Positions 1 to 5,648 are shown, counted from the first letter of the stretch. The stretch: DNA of 5,648 nt from Holophagaceae bacterium UBA706 (GCA_002298155.1 DBME01000190.1:1-5648); one strand, 5' to 3'. Notes: generated from the sequence alone by a model not told the origin. A program made the numbers and translations.

Positions 1-885
1 CTGGCTCAGGGACTGGGCCGTGGAGCTCAGCTGTTCCGAGGCGCCCACCAGGGAGCCGGATGCGTCCTGGACCTGGCCGACCACGTCCGAGAGCTTGTCC
101 ACCATGGTCTTGATGGAGGCCATGACGCTTTCCGTGTCCCCGTGCACCGTGACGACCTCCAGGGCGAGGTTGCCGTCGGCCACCTGCTTGACGATGGACG
201 CGGCGTATCCGGGCTCGCCGCCGATCTGCTTCTTGATGACCCGGGTGACGGCCAGGCCCAGGCCGATGGCCAGAAGCATGCCCACCACCATCGCCAGTTC
301 CATCTGGTGAGAAGCCGACGCGGCCGTCGCGGCGTTGGCCTCGGCGATCTTCTGGGCTTCTTCCACGTTCTCGCGGATCATCTTGTCGATGAGATCATTG
401 AGTTCATTGGTGATCTTGCCGACCTCGGGGCTGTAGGAGATGGCCACCGAATCCGCCTTGCGTCCCTCGTTGGCGGCCCGGGTCATGGGCTGCCCGACCT
501 CCTTGTCGTAAAGGGCAACCAGTTCCTTCAGGCGCGTGAGGTTCGCCTTCTCCTCAGGTGAAATGGCCTGGTGCGTGTAGGCGGCCATCGCGTCTTCCAT
601 CTTCTTCCAGTACTTGTTCTTCGATTCAAAGACCGCGGCGAGCTTGTCCTTGTCGGGCGCCGCGATGGACTTGCTGAGGTAGTTGCGCACCAGCTGGAAG
701 TTGCCATTGATGGCGTCCAGGTTCTTCATGGGCGCCGTGGCATTCTCGTACATCTCCTTGTCCTTCTCGGCAAGGGTTCCGAGGTTGGCGATGCCGATGG
801 CTCCCACGCCCCCGGCGATGAGCGCCACCATGCAGAAGGACAGGATGAGCTGGGATGCGAGCTTGAGTTTCTTGAACCATTGCAT
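1..885 (-). CDS. Methyl-accepting chemotaxis protein, N-terminal part (runs off left edge)
   Basis: Transmembrane chemoreceptor; my translation from 885 to base 1 is open for 295 codons without a stop. A basic N-terminus (MQWFKKLKLA) leads into TM1 at about residues 11-34. A helical periplasmic region of about 160 residues (35-192) looks like the four-helix-bundle (4HB/TarH-like) ligand domain. TM2 lies at about 196-215 and is followed by a HAMP-type linker beginning IGGEPGYAASIV (221-232), ending near 265. The first heptads of the cytoplasmic helix follow (DASGSLVGASEQLSSTAQSL, 274-293). The kinase-control hairpin lies beyond the window. The ATG at 885 is chosen because GGAG lies about 6 bases upstream in the 15-base gap after the cheA stop and the hydrophobic segment follows directly. 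As last visible gene of the operon it is probably co-expressed with cheA and may feed that kinase. The ligand cannot be predicted from sequence. Confidence 0.93.
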   Translation of the reverse strand, partial: MQWFKKLKLASQLILSFCMVALIAGGVGAIGIANLGTLAEKDKEMYENATAPMKNLDAINGNFQLVRNYLSKSIAAPDKDKLAAVFESKNKYWKKMEDAMAAYTHQAISPEEKANLTRLKELVALYDKEVGQPMTRAANEGRKADSVAISYSPEVGKITNELNDLIDKMIRENVEEAQKIAEANAATAASASHQMELAMVVGMLLAIGLGLAVTRVIKKQIGGEPGYAASIVKQVADGNLALEVVTVHGDTESVMASIKTMVDKLSDVVGQVQDASGSLVGASEQLSSTAQSLSQ

Positions 886-900
886 GAATGACTCCGTCGT

Positions 901-3054
901 CTAAGAGCGGGAGAAGGCCGGGGAAACGCCGCCCGGCACACGTTTGGAGGCCAACTGAACGAGCTGAGGAACGTCGAGGATCAGTGCCACTTCGCCGGAG
1001 CCGAGGATCGTGGATCCACCCACCCCCTTCAGGTTCCGGAACAATTCGCCAAGGGGCTTGATGACCGTCTGGAATTCGCCCAGGAGGCGGTCCACCACGA
1101 TCCCGGCCCGGGTCTCGCCGTACTGGACCACCACCACCCGCTCCTTCGGGGGCGCGGAGCCCGGCAGGCCGAAGACCTCCCGCAGGCGGAGGAAGGGCAG
1201 GACCTCCCCGCGCAGGTTCACCAGATGGTTCTCCTCCGATTCCAGGAAGGGGCCCAGGTCCAGGCATTCGATGACCATGTCCAGGGGAACGACGTAGCAG
1301 GTGGAATCCACCTCCACCCGGAACCCGTCGATGATGGCGAGGGTCAGCGGAAGCCGGATACGCAGGGTCGTCCCCGACCCCTCGTAGCTTTCCAGCTCGA
1401 TGGACCCGCGCAGCTCGTCGATGTTCCGGCGCACCACGTCCATGCCCACCCCGCGCCCGGACAGGTTGCTAAGGGCGGCCGCGGTGGAGAAGCCGGGCTC
1501 GAAGATGAGGTTGTGGATCTCGTTGTCGCTGAGTTCCGCGCCCTCCTGGACCATGCCCTTCTCGATGGCCTTGGCCAGGATCCGCCGCCGGTCGAGGCCT
1601 CCGCCATCGTCGGCCACCTCGATGACGATGCTGCCGGACTCGTGGTAGGCGTTCAGGCACAGGGATCCCGTGGCCGGCTTGCCCCTGGCCTTCCTCACTT
1701 CGGCCGGCTCGATGCCGTGGTCGATGGAGTTGCGGACGATGTGCATGAGCGGATCGCTGATCTTCTCCACGATGGTCTTGTCCAGCTCGGTCTCGCCGCC
1801 CTGGATCTCCAGCTCGATGTCCTTGCCGAGTTCACGGGAGACATCGCGCACGATCCGGCGGAACCGGCTGAAGGTCTCGCCGATCTGCACCATGCGCAGG
1901 CTCAGGGCGTTGTCCCGGATCTCCTCCACCAGCTTGTTGAAGGTGGCGGTGGCCTCCAGGAGCCTCCCGTCGTGGGCCTGCCGGGCCAGGACCTGGGCGC
2001 TGGCGCCGGCGATGACCAGTTCGCCGACCAGGTTCACCAGCTTGTCCAGCTTCTCGGCGGCGACCTTCACCACGCGCATCTCGGAGGCCTGTCGCTCCTG
2101 GAACTTCTTCTGCTTGTCCAGGGCCGCGGCCACCACGGGGGGCGGCACGGACTGGTCCTGGACGAGGATGGTGCCGATCCTTCGGCCCGGGTCCTCTTCC
2201 GTCTTCTGCACCGCCAGGGCCTGCTCCAGGTCCCGGGGAGTGATGCAGCCGCCGGCCACGAGAATCTCCCCCAGGTACTGCTCACCCTCCGGGAGCTCCT
2301 GGATGAGCCGGATGTATTCCTCCACCTTGGCGTTGGGCGGAATCAGGCGAATCTGGCTGTCGTCCCGCACGAATTCGAAGACGTCCTCCAGGGTCGCGCG
2401 GTCCGCCGGGGTGTCCAGGTCCATCTCCAGGCCCAGGTAGCAGAGCTCGGGATCATAGGATGCGCCCGCGGGCAGCTTCTCAAGCAGCGAATGCAGATGG
2501 ACCATCCTCCCGAGGGTGCGGAGGTACCGGACGAAGGACAGGGGGTCCATGCCGTTCTGCAGCACCTGGGGCCCGAACCGCACGGAGATGTGCCAGAAGT
2601 CCCGGCCCGTCTCCTCCCGTGCGGCCAGTTGCGGCGTTACAGCCTTGGGAACGGTGGCCAGGGCGCCCTCCAGCCAAGGCACGAGGGCCGCCATCAACCG
2701 CTCCCCCTCGGCCTTCACCTCCGGAGGTTCGGGGGCGTCGCCGTGGATACCGCCGATCATCCGCACGAGGTGGTCATGGCATTCCAGGAAGAGCCCGGTG
2801 AGTTCGGGCGTCATCTTCACCTGTCCGCTCCGTACCCGGTCCATGACGCTTTCCACGGTATGGGAGAAGTGCACGATGGCGTCCAGCCCGAAAAGGCCCG
2901 CCGAACCCTTGATGGTGTGCACGGCCCGGAAGATGGCGTTGATGGATTCGGCGGATTCCACCTGGTCCTCCTGAGCCAGGAGGGCGTCCTCCATGGCCGC
3001 CAGGAGTTCGCGGCATTCGACGATGAAAGTCTGCTTTACCTGGTCCATGTCCAT
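901..3054 (-). CDS. cheA: Chemotaxis histidine kinase CheA with atypical central region
   Basis: Cytoplasmic kinase (717 aa) that phosphorylates itself from ATP and passes the phosphate to CheY. P1/HPt domain at 1-105 carries the phospho-acceptor His46 in AVHTIKGSAG. Residues 152-240 (FWHISVRFGP ... DSQIRLIPP) form an alpha/beta domain in the place of P2, the CheY-docking domain. Residues 261-316 hold two similar 24-residue units (LGEILVAGGCITPRDLEQAL and IGTILVQDQSVPPPVVAAAL) resembling the MshE/PilB/GspE N-terminal motif. P3 dimerisation helices are about 326-410. The P4 ATPase has the N-box HIVRNSIDHGIE (438-449), G1 DDGGGLD (482-488), the EPGFST segment (519-524) and G2 GRGVGMDVV (533-541). 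A CheW-like P5 domain fills about 570-705. All catalytic motifs look intact. The ATG at 3054 has GAGGG 7 bases upstream, just after the STAS gene stop; an in-frame ATG two codons later is less well spaced. The stop is TAG at 901-903. Confidence 0.97.
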   Translation of the reverse strand: MDMDQVKQTFIVECRELLAAMEDALLAQEDQVESAESINAIFRAVHTIKGSAGLFGLDAIVHFSHTVESVMDRVRSGQVKMTPELTGLFLECHDHLVRMIGGIHGDAPEPPEVKAEGERLMAALVPWLEGALATVPKAVTPQLAAREETGRDFWHISVRFGPQVLQNGMDPLSFVRYLRTLGRMVHLHSLLEKLPAGASYDPELCYLGLEMDLDTPADRATLEDVFEFVRDDSQIRLIPPNAKVEEYIRLIQELPEGEQYLGEILVAGGCITPRDLEQALAVQKTEEDPGRRIGTILVQDQSVPPPVVAAALDKQKKFQERQASEMRVVKVAAEKLDKLVNLVGELVIAGASAQVLARQAHDGRLLEATATFNKLVEEIRDNALSLRMVQIGETFSRFRRIVRDVSRELGKDIELEIQGGETELDKTIVEKISDPLMHIVRNSIDHGIEPAEVRKARGKPATGSLCLNAYHESGSIVIEVADDGGGLDRRRILAKAIEKGMVQEGAELSDNEIHNLIFEPGFSTAAALSNLSGRGVGMDVVRRNIDELRGSIELESYEGSGTTLRIRLPLTLAIIDGFRVEVDSTCYVVPLDMVIECLDLGPFLESEENHLVNLRGEVLPFLRLREVFGLPGSAPPKERVVVVQYGETRAGIVVDRLLGEFQTVIKPLGELFRNLKGVGGSTILGSGEVALILDVPQLVQLASKRVPGGVSPAFSRS

Positions 3055-3064
3055 GGCGGGGCCC

Positions 3065-3376
3065 TCAGGCGTTGGGAGCGATCAGCAGGGTGTCGCCGAA
3101 AACCCCCGCGAGGTTCAGCTGGTCGATGACTTCCAGGACCGCGGGGCTGTGGTGCGCGAAGGGGATGGCCCCGCCCCGGGTCTTGCCCTCCCGCTTGAGC
3201 CAAAGCAGGAGCTGGGCGCCGGCAGTGTCCAGCTCCTCAATGCCCGACAGGTCCACTTCCAGGTCCGGATGGGCGGCCAGCTCCTCCCCCAACCGGGTCC
3301 TGGCTTCGGTCACATGATAGATGGTGAGCTCTCCGGACAGCTTGAGCACATTCCGGTTCCGGTGGATCTGGACCAT
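3065..3376 (-). CDS. STAS-domain protein of the chemotaxis operon
   Basis: A stand-alone STAS domain of 103 aa, the SpoIIAA/anti-sigma-factor-antagonist fold. Visible features are the N-terminal strands (NVLKLSGELTIYHV, 9-22), the central strand and loop VDLSGIEELDTAGAQ (41-55), the following helix LLLWLKREGK (56-65) and a C-terminal helix/strand ending near GVFGDTLLIAPNA. In SpoIIAA-like proteins the loop is DSSG-like and its second Ser is phosphorylated; here it is DTAG, with Ala52 at that site, so classical Ser-kinase control looks impossible unless Thr51 substitutes. The gene sits between cheY (16-base gap) and cheA (10-base gap), with GGGAG about 8 bases before the ATG, so it is translated as part of the chemotaxis operon. 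Its job is unknown; a docking or adaptor role with CheA, CheY or a receptor is inference only. The closest functional analogues may be non-phosphorylated STAS proteins such as MlaB. Confidence 0.88.
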   Translation of the reverse strand: MVQIHRNRNVLKLSGELTIYHVTEARTRLGEELAAHPDLEVDLSGIEELDTAGAQLLLWLKREGKTRGGAIPFAHHSPAVLEVIDQLNLAGVFGDTLLIAPNA

Positions 3377-3392
3377 GTCCGACTCCCGTTCG

Positions 3393-3761
3393 CTAGGGAA
3401 GGATGAGCTTGGAAACCGCCATCAGCAGCTGCTCGGGCTTGAAAGGCTTGACCACCCAGGCCCGGGCTCCCGCGGCCTGGCCTTCCTTCTTCTTGTCCTC
3501 CCCGGCCTCGGTGGTGAGCATGATGACCGGCGTGAACTTGTAGGCGGGGAGGTTCCGCACGGACTTGAGAAAGGTGATCCCGTCCATGTTGGGCATGTTC
3601 ACGTCGCAGATCATGAGGTGAACCTTCTGACCGGTGAGTTTGGAGAGGGCGTCCTGGCCGTCGCAGGCCTCGATCACGTCGTAGCCCGCGCCACCCAGGG
3701 CGATGGACACCACCTGCCGGAGACTGACGGAGTCGTCGATGATCATGATGGTCTTGGCCAT
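3393..3761 (-). CDS. cheY: Single-domain response regulator, CheY-like
   Basis: A receiver domain only (122 aa), with no output domain. The acidic pocket is Asp9/Asp10 (MIIDDS) and the phosphorylation site is Asp53 in ICDVNMPNMDG. The switch threonine is Thr83 in MLTTEAGE and the conserved lysine is Lys105 in VVKPF. The position equivalent to E. coli CheY Tyr106 is Trp102 (ARAWVVKPF). All residues for Mg2+ binding and phosphotransfer are present, so it should be a phospho-acceptor for the CheA encoded downstream. It begins 8 bases after the stop of the short MCP, with GAGGA 3 bases before the ATG (tight but usable spacing), indicating translational coupling. It could control the flagellar switch or another output such as type IV pili; the sequence alone does not decide. 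The lysine-rich stretch EDKKKEGQAAGA (88-99) is typical of CheY and PilG/PilH-like regulators. Confidence 0.95.
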   Translation of the reverse strand: MAKTIMIIDDSVSLRQVVSIALGGAGYDVIEACDGQDALSKLTGQKVHLMICDVNMPNMDGITFLKSVRNLPAYKFTPVIMLTTEAGEDKKKEGQAAGARAWVVKPFKPEQLLMAVSKLILP

Positions 3762-3769
3762 GGGTCCTC

Positions 3770-4894
3770 TCAGAAGAAGGTGATTTCGGAATCGGCGGAG
3801 CCGGAGGCCTGTTCGCCACGGTGGATGGCCTGCTGCTCGGAAGTGGTGTAGGTGCGCTCCAGTTCGGCCAGCCAGCGGTCGACTTCGAGGCTGGACGGGT
3901 GGTGCTGCAGGCGGTCGGAGAACTTCTCCATGTCGGCGATGACGCTCTGGAGGATCTGGCCGACCCGGTCCTGGAACTGGAGGTGCACGAGGGTGCCCGA
4001 AATCTGTTCGCCCAGATCGCTGCCGACGCCCTCGAAGCGGTGGGCGGAATCGGCCAGCGCGGACGCGCCTGTCTGGAAGTCCGCCACCACGCGCCGGATG
4101 GTCTCTTCCGCGTTGCGGATCATCTCCACGTCCTGCTGGGCGAAGTTCTGGGTCGCCTGGAGGGCCTCCAGCAGCGATGCGTTCACCCAGGCGACCTTGT
4201 TGGTGATGGCGTTGCCCGTGGTGCCGGACCGCATGGACAGTTTCCGGACCTCCTCGGCCACGACGGCGAATCCCCGTCCCAGGCCCTGCGCATGGGCCGC
4301 CTCGATGGCGGCGTTGAGGGCCAGGAGGTTGGTCTGGTTGGCGATGGCCGCCACCTCCTCGGACATGCCCTGGAGCTCGGAGGTGATGGCAGCCAGGTCC
4401 TGGATCTTGTTCAACACCGTGGCACGGGCCTTGGCGCCGGCCTCGAGATCCTTGACGACGCTTGCCAGGGAACCGGCGCCGGTCTCGATGACGGCCTGCA
4501 GGTTCCGGCTGCTTTCCAGCCCCACGGCCTCCAGCGCTTCCCGGAGGTTGCGCTGCATGGTCGCGAAGCGGCTCGAGAGGCCCGTGATGGCCTCTTCCAT
4601 CTCGCTGCGGGCATGGGCGGTCTGCCCGGCCCAGAGGGGGACGACGGCACCCGCCACCCGCTCCAGCTGGGGCATCCCCACCGGCTCCGCAAGGACGGCC
4701 ACGGGCTCGGGAAGCGGCTGCGGCTCCGCAGGGGGTCGGAGGATCCGGTCCAGAAGGACGCAGGCGAGGGCCGCGATCCCTAGGAGAAGCCCCTTCCCGT
4801 TGAATCCCACAAACAGGATCGGAAGGAGGAGTGCCGCAGCCGGGAGGATCCCGCGGCTGGCGACAAGGCGCAGTTTGGGAGTATCACCTGTCAT
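3770..4894 (-). CDS. Short methyl-accepting chemotaxis protein with two-helix membrane anchor and CheZ-like motif
   Basis: A receptor-type signalling protein of 374 aa. Two hydrophobic helices at about 15-31 and 35-50, split only by the turn FNGKG, form a membrane hairpin with essentially no periplasmic domain. A Pro-rich linker (53-74) follows; no HAMP is evident. The cytoplasmic coiled coil contains the conserved MCP tip [20 protein letters not shown] (184-203) and [19 protein letters not shown] (206-224), which contacts CheA/CheW. The C-terminal helix carries [11 protein letters not shown] (305-315), matching the CheZ active-site pattern FQDxxGQ with Asp309 and Gln313 in the catalytic spacing. 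After [12 protein letters not shown] (349-360) the chain becomes disordered and ends in acidic-hydrophobic DSEITFF. The ATG at 4894 has AGGGA (4902-4906) 7 bases upstream. It is the first clear gene of the tight cluster with cheY. It may sense an intracellular or membrane-associated state, or act as an adaptor and CheY-P sink; both are inference. Confidence 0.93.
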   Translation of the reverse strand: MTGDTPKLRLVASRGILPAAALLLPILFVGFNGKGLLLGIAALACVLLDRILRPPAEPQPLPEPVAVLAEPVGMPQLERVAGAVVPLWAGQTAHARSEMEEAITGLSSRFATMQRNLREALEAVGLESSRNLQAVIETGAGSLASVVKDLEAGAKARATVLNKIQDLAAITSELQGMSEEVAAIANQTNLLALNAAIEAAHAQGLGRGFAVVAEEVRKLSMRSGTTGNAITNKVAWVNASLLEALQATQNFAQQDVEMIRNAEETIRRVVADFQTGASALADSAHRFEGVGSDLGEQISGTLVHLQFQDRVGQILQSVIADMEKFSDRLQHHPSSLEVDRWLAELERTYTTSEQQAIHRGEQASGSADSEITFF

Positions 4895-5169
4895 GAATGA
4901 TTCCCTAAATGATCATCTACACTGTGACAAGCGGAGAGAGAAGATGGGCCGGAACCGTGAACCTTAAAGACCAATTTCATTTCCCGTGCGACAAGGCTGC
5001 CAGCATATAAAGAAGAAGTAAATGTTTTGCGTTCAAAAGCATGGGGAACGTTTATTGCATGGTTCCCTTTCCGGTAGGGATAGCAGAACTCAGGGTGTTT
5101 CCAGCTGAGGGAACTCGGGTCGATTTCCGCAAGGCCCACTTCCGACGATTCCCACATGGTTTTCACCAT
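4891..5169 (-). CDS. Doubtful small ORF in the MCP-MCP gap
   Basis: An ATG at 5169 opens 92 codons. In its favour, GGGAGGGA lies just upstream, directly after the upstream MCP stop (5181-5183), and its stop overlaps the next MCP start as ATGA, the arrangement typical of coupled genes. Against it, the product resembles no family I recognise and has no domain, signal peptide or membrane segment. Third-position G/C is about 67% in the first 39 codons but only about 34% in the remaining 53, far below the flanking genes. The second half also overlaps the likely promoter and leader. It is most likely non-coding, or at most a short peptide whose start is real. Confidence 0.15.
   Translation of the reverse strand: MVKTMWESSEVGLAEIDPSSLSWKHPEFCYPYRKGNHAINVPHAFERKTFTSSLYAGSLVAREMKLVFKVHGSGPSSLSACHSVDDHLGNHS
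4987..5002 (-). promoter_or_regulatory. Candidate sigma-54 (RpoN) -24/-12 promoter element
   Basis: On the minus strand this reads TGGCAGCCTTGTCGCA. Against the consensus TGGCACGNNNNTTGCA it matches 9 of 12 fixed positions, and the invariant GG (5001-5000) and GC (4989-4988) are separated by exactly 10 bases, as required. An AT-rich stretch lies just upstream. Transcription would start near 4976, giving a leader of about 80 bases before the MCP start at 4894. The mismatches are two after TGGCA and one in TTGC. No enhancer-binding-protein site was identified, and a match of this quality can occur by chance. Confidence 0.35.
5044..5067. repeat. Short inverted repeat GGGAAC-N12-GTTCCC
   Basis: Perfect 6-base arms GGGAAC (5044-5049) and GTTCCC (5062-5067) flank a 12-base AT-rich centre, with symmetry of about two helical turns. 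It lies just upstream of the candidate promoter. It could be an operator for a dimeric regulator or a weak hairpin after the upstream MCP gene; on the minus strand it is followed by CATGCTTTTG, which has only four Ts, so it is a poor terminator. Arms this short may also be chance. Confidence 0.3.
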
Positions 5170-5180
5170 GGTCCCTCCCC

Positions 5181-5648
5181 TCAGAACCGGGCGAACTCGC
5201 GTTCGTCGGGTTCCGGCCTTGCTTCCGCCACCCGCCGCACGGGAGCAGGGATGATTCTCGCGGCGGGCCTGCGCCGTCCAAGGACCTTGGTGCCGGCAAG
5301 CCGGAAGAACGCCATGGTCGTCTGAAGTTCCTGGGCCTGGGAACTCACCTCCTCAGAAGTGGAGGCCAGCTCCTCGGAGGCCGCGGCATTCTGGGCCACG
5401 GCCTGGCTGATCTGGCCGATGGCGCCGTTGATCTGGCCTACGCCGGAATTCTGCTCGGCCGAAGCCGCGGCGATTTCCATGACCAGGTCCGACGTCTTCT
5501 GGATGGACGGCACGATGGTCTCCAGGAGGTTCCCTGCCCGCTCCGCCAGTTCCACGCTGCCCGAGGCCAGGCGGCTGATCTCCTCGGCGGCCACCTGGCT
5601 CCGCTCCGCCAGCTTACGCACTTCCGCCGCCACCACCGCGAAGCCCTT
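5181..5648 (-). CDS. Methyl-accepting chemotaxis protein, C-terminal part (runs off right edge)
   Basis: The last 155 residues of a chemoreceptor; the frame is open to base 5648 and the N-terminal sensor is outside the window. The fragment begins in the conserved signalling hairpin just past the tip ([18 protein letters not shown]). It continues down the returning helix with regular Ala/Gln/Glu/Ser heptads, including [20 protein letters not shown] and [20 protein letters not shown], the typical adaptation region. After TMAFFRLAG an Arg/Pro-rich flexible arm of about 35 residues ([20 protein letters not shown] ...) ends in EFARF, which fits the x-aromatic-x-x-aromatic CheR-tethering pentapeptide pattern (NWETF in E. 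coli Tar/Tsr). It is followed by a 286-base gap, so it may be a separate transcription unit from the cheA operon. It is a different protein from the MCP at the left edge as far as can be seen, since the fragments do not overlap in domain content. Confidence 0.94.
   Translation of the reverse strand, partial: KGFAVVAAEVRKLAERSQVAAEEISRLASGSVELAERAGNLLETIVPSIQKTSDLVMEIAAASAEQNSGVGQINGAIGQISQAVAQNAAASEELASTSEEVSSQAQELQTTMAFFRLAGTKVLGRRRPAARIIPAPVRRVAEARPEPDEREFARF

Larger units (their letters stand above)
4895..5180 (-). promoter_or_regulatory. Intergenic region upstream of the short-MCP/cheY/STAS/cheA operon
   Basis: This 286-base gap lies between two MCP genes on the same strand. The part nearest the downstream gene (about 4895-5060) is visibly richer in A/T than the surrounding genes, as expected for a promoter and leader, with AT-rich runs around 5003-5035. 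It contains a possible sigma-54-type element (4987-5002), an inverted repeat (5044-5067) and a Shine-Dalgarno (AGGGA, 4902-4906) for the downstream MCP. I see no convincing intrinsic terminator with a T-run for the upstream MCP, so some read-through is possible. A 92-codon ORF spans most of the gap but is weakly supported. I found no well-spaced sigma-70 hexamer pair; TTGAAC (5031-5036) and TATATG (about 5004-5009) are about 21 bases apart, too far. Confidence 0.6.

Noticed and set aside
626..1267. Minus-strand frame spanning the cheA 3' end and the following MCP start
   Set aside because: It is out of frame with both well-supported genes and encodes Pro/Gly/Arg-rich sequence with no family resemblance.
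1225..3129. Long plus-strand open frame (634 codons) opposite cheA
   Set aside because: It is antisense to a CheA with all catalytic motifs intact. The product is His/Gly/Leu-rich low-complexity text with no recognisable domain, which is typical of the complement of a high-G/C third-position gene.
3310..3819. Minus-strand 169-codon frame overlapping cheY
   Set aside because: It overlaps cheY in another frame; the CheY frame holds all receiver-domain residues, so this is a shadow.
3821..4967. Two long overlapping plus-strand open frames opposite the short MCP
   Set aside because: They are shadows of the MCP coding strand. Compositions are biased (Arg/Ser/Ala-rich or Gly/Leu/His-rich) and the MCP on the minus strand has unmistakable conserved motifs.
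5004..5036. Sigma-70 promoter from TTGAAC and TATATG
   Set aside because: The spacer is about 21 bases, outside the workable 16-19 range; alternative -10 hexamers at better spacing match poorly.
5089..5109. Small hairpin CTCAG-N11-CTGAG as a terminator for the upstream MCP
   Set aside because: A stem of only 5 bases with no T-run after it on the minus strand; too weak to call.
1..5648. One MCP gene interrupted by insertion of the cluster (left N-terminal and right C-terminal fragments)
   Set aside because: The right fragment is upstream and ends in a normal stop, while the left fragment begins with its own ATG and ribosome site. Both are simply cut by the window edges; no repeats or insertion junctions are seen.

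Overview
The window is a high-GC bacterial chemotaxis cluster read entirely from the minus strand (right to left). All supported genes are chemotaxis signalling proteins with strong G/C third-position bias. The layout suggests a Gram-negative flagellated or twitching bacterium. CheA has an architecture I associate with delta/beta-proteobacteria and Holophagae-type Acidobacteria, but no marker gene fixes the taxon, so this is a weak guess.

Layout in transcription order: (1) 5648-5181, C-terminal end of a methyl-accepting chemotaxis protein (MCP) cut by the right edge, ending in a flexible Arg/Pro-rich arm and an EFARF tail; (2) 5180-4895, a 286-base gap whose left part is clearly AT-richer than the genes, with a possible sigma-54-type promoter, a short inverted repeat and a doubtful 92-codon ORF; (3) 4894-3770, a short MCP with a two-helix membrane anchor and no sensory domain; (4) 3761-3393, a single-domain CheY; (5) 3376-3065, a STAS-domain protein; (6) 3054-901, a 717-residue CheA kinase with unusual central domains; (7) 885-1, the N-terminal 295 residues of a classical transmembrane MCP (four-helix-bundle sensor plus HAMP), cut by the left edge. 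Genes 3 to 7 are separated by only 8, 16, 10 and 15 bases and each has a plausible Shine-Dalgarno, so they very probably form one operon.

The expected wiring is that MCPs control CheA autophosphorylation, CheA phosphorylates CheY on Asp53, and CheY-P acts on an output. CheW, CheR, CheB, CheD and a free-standing CheZ are not seen here and must lie outside if present.

The most interesting observations are: a CheZ-like FQDxxGQ motif in the C-terminal helix of the short MCP encoded directly before cheY, suggesting a receptor with a built-in CheY-P phosphatase; a tandem motif in CheA resembling the MshE/PilB/GspE N-terminal (MshEN) repeat, which binds c-di-GMP in some proteins; and a STAS protein without the usual phosphorylatable serine, placed between cheY and cheA.
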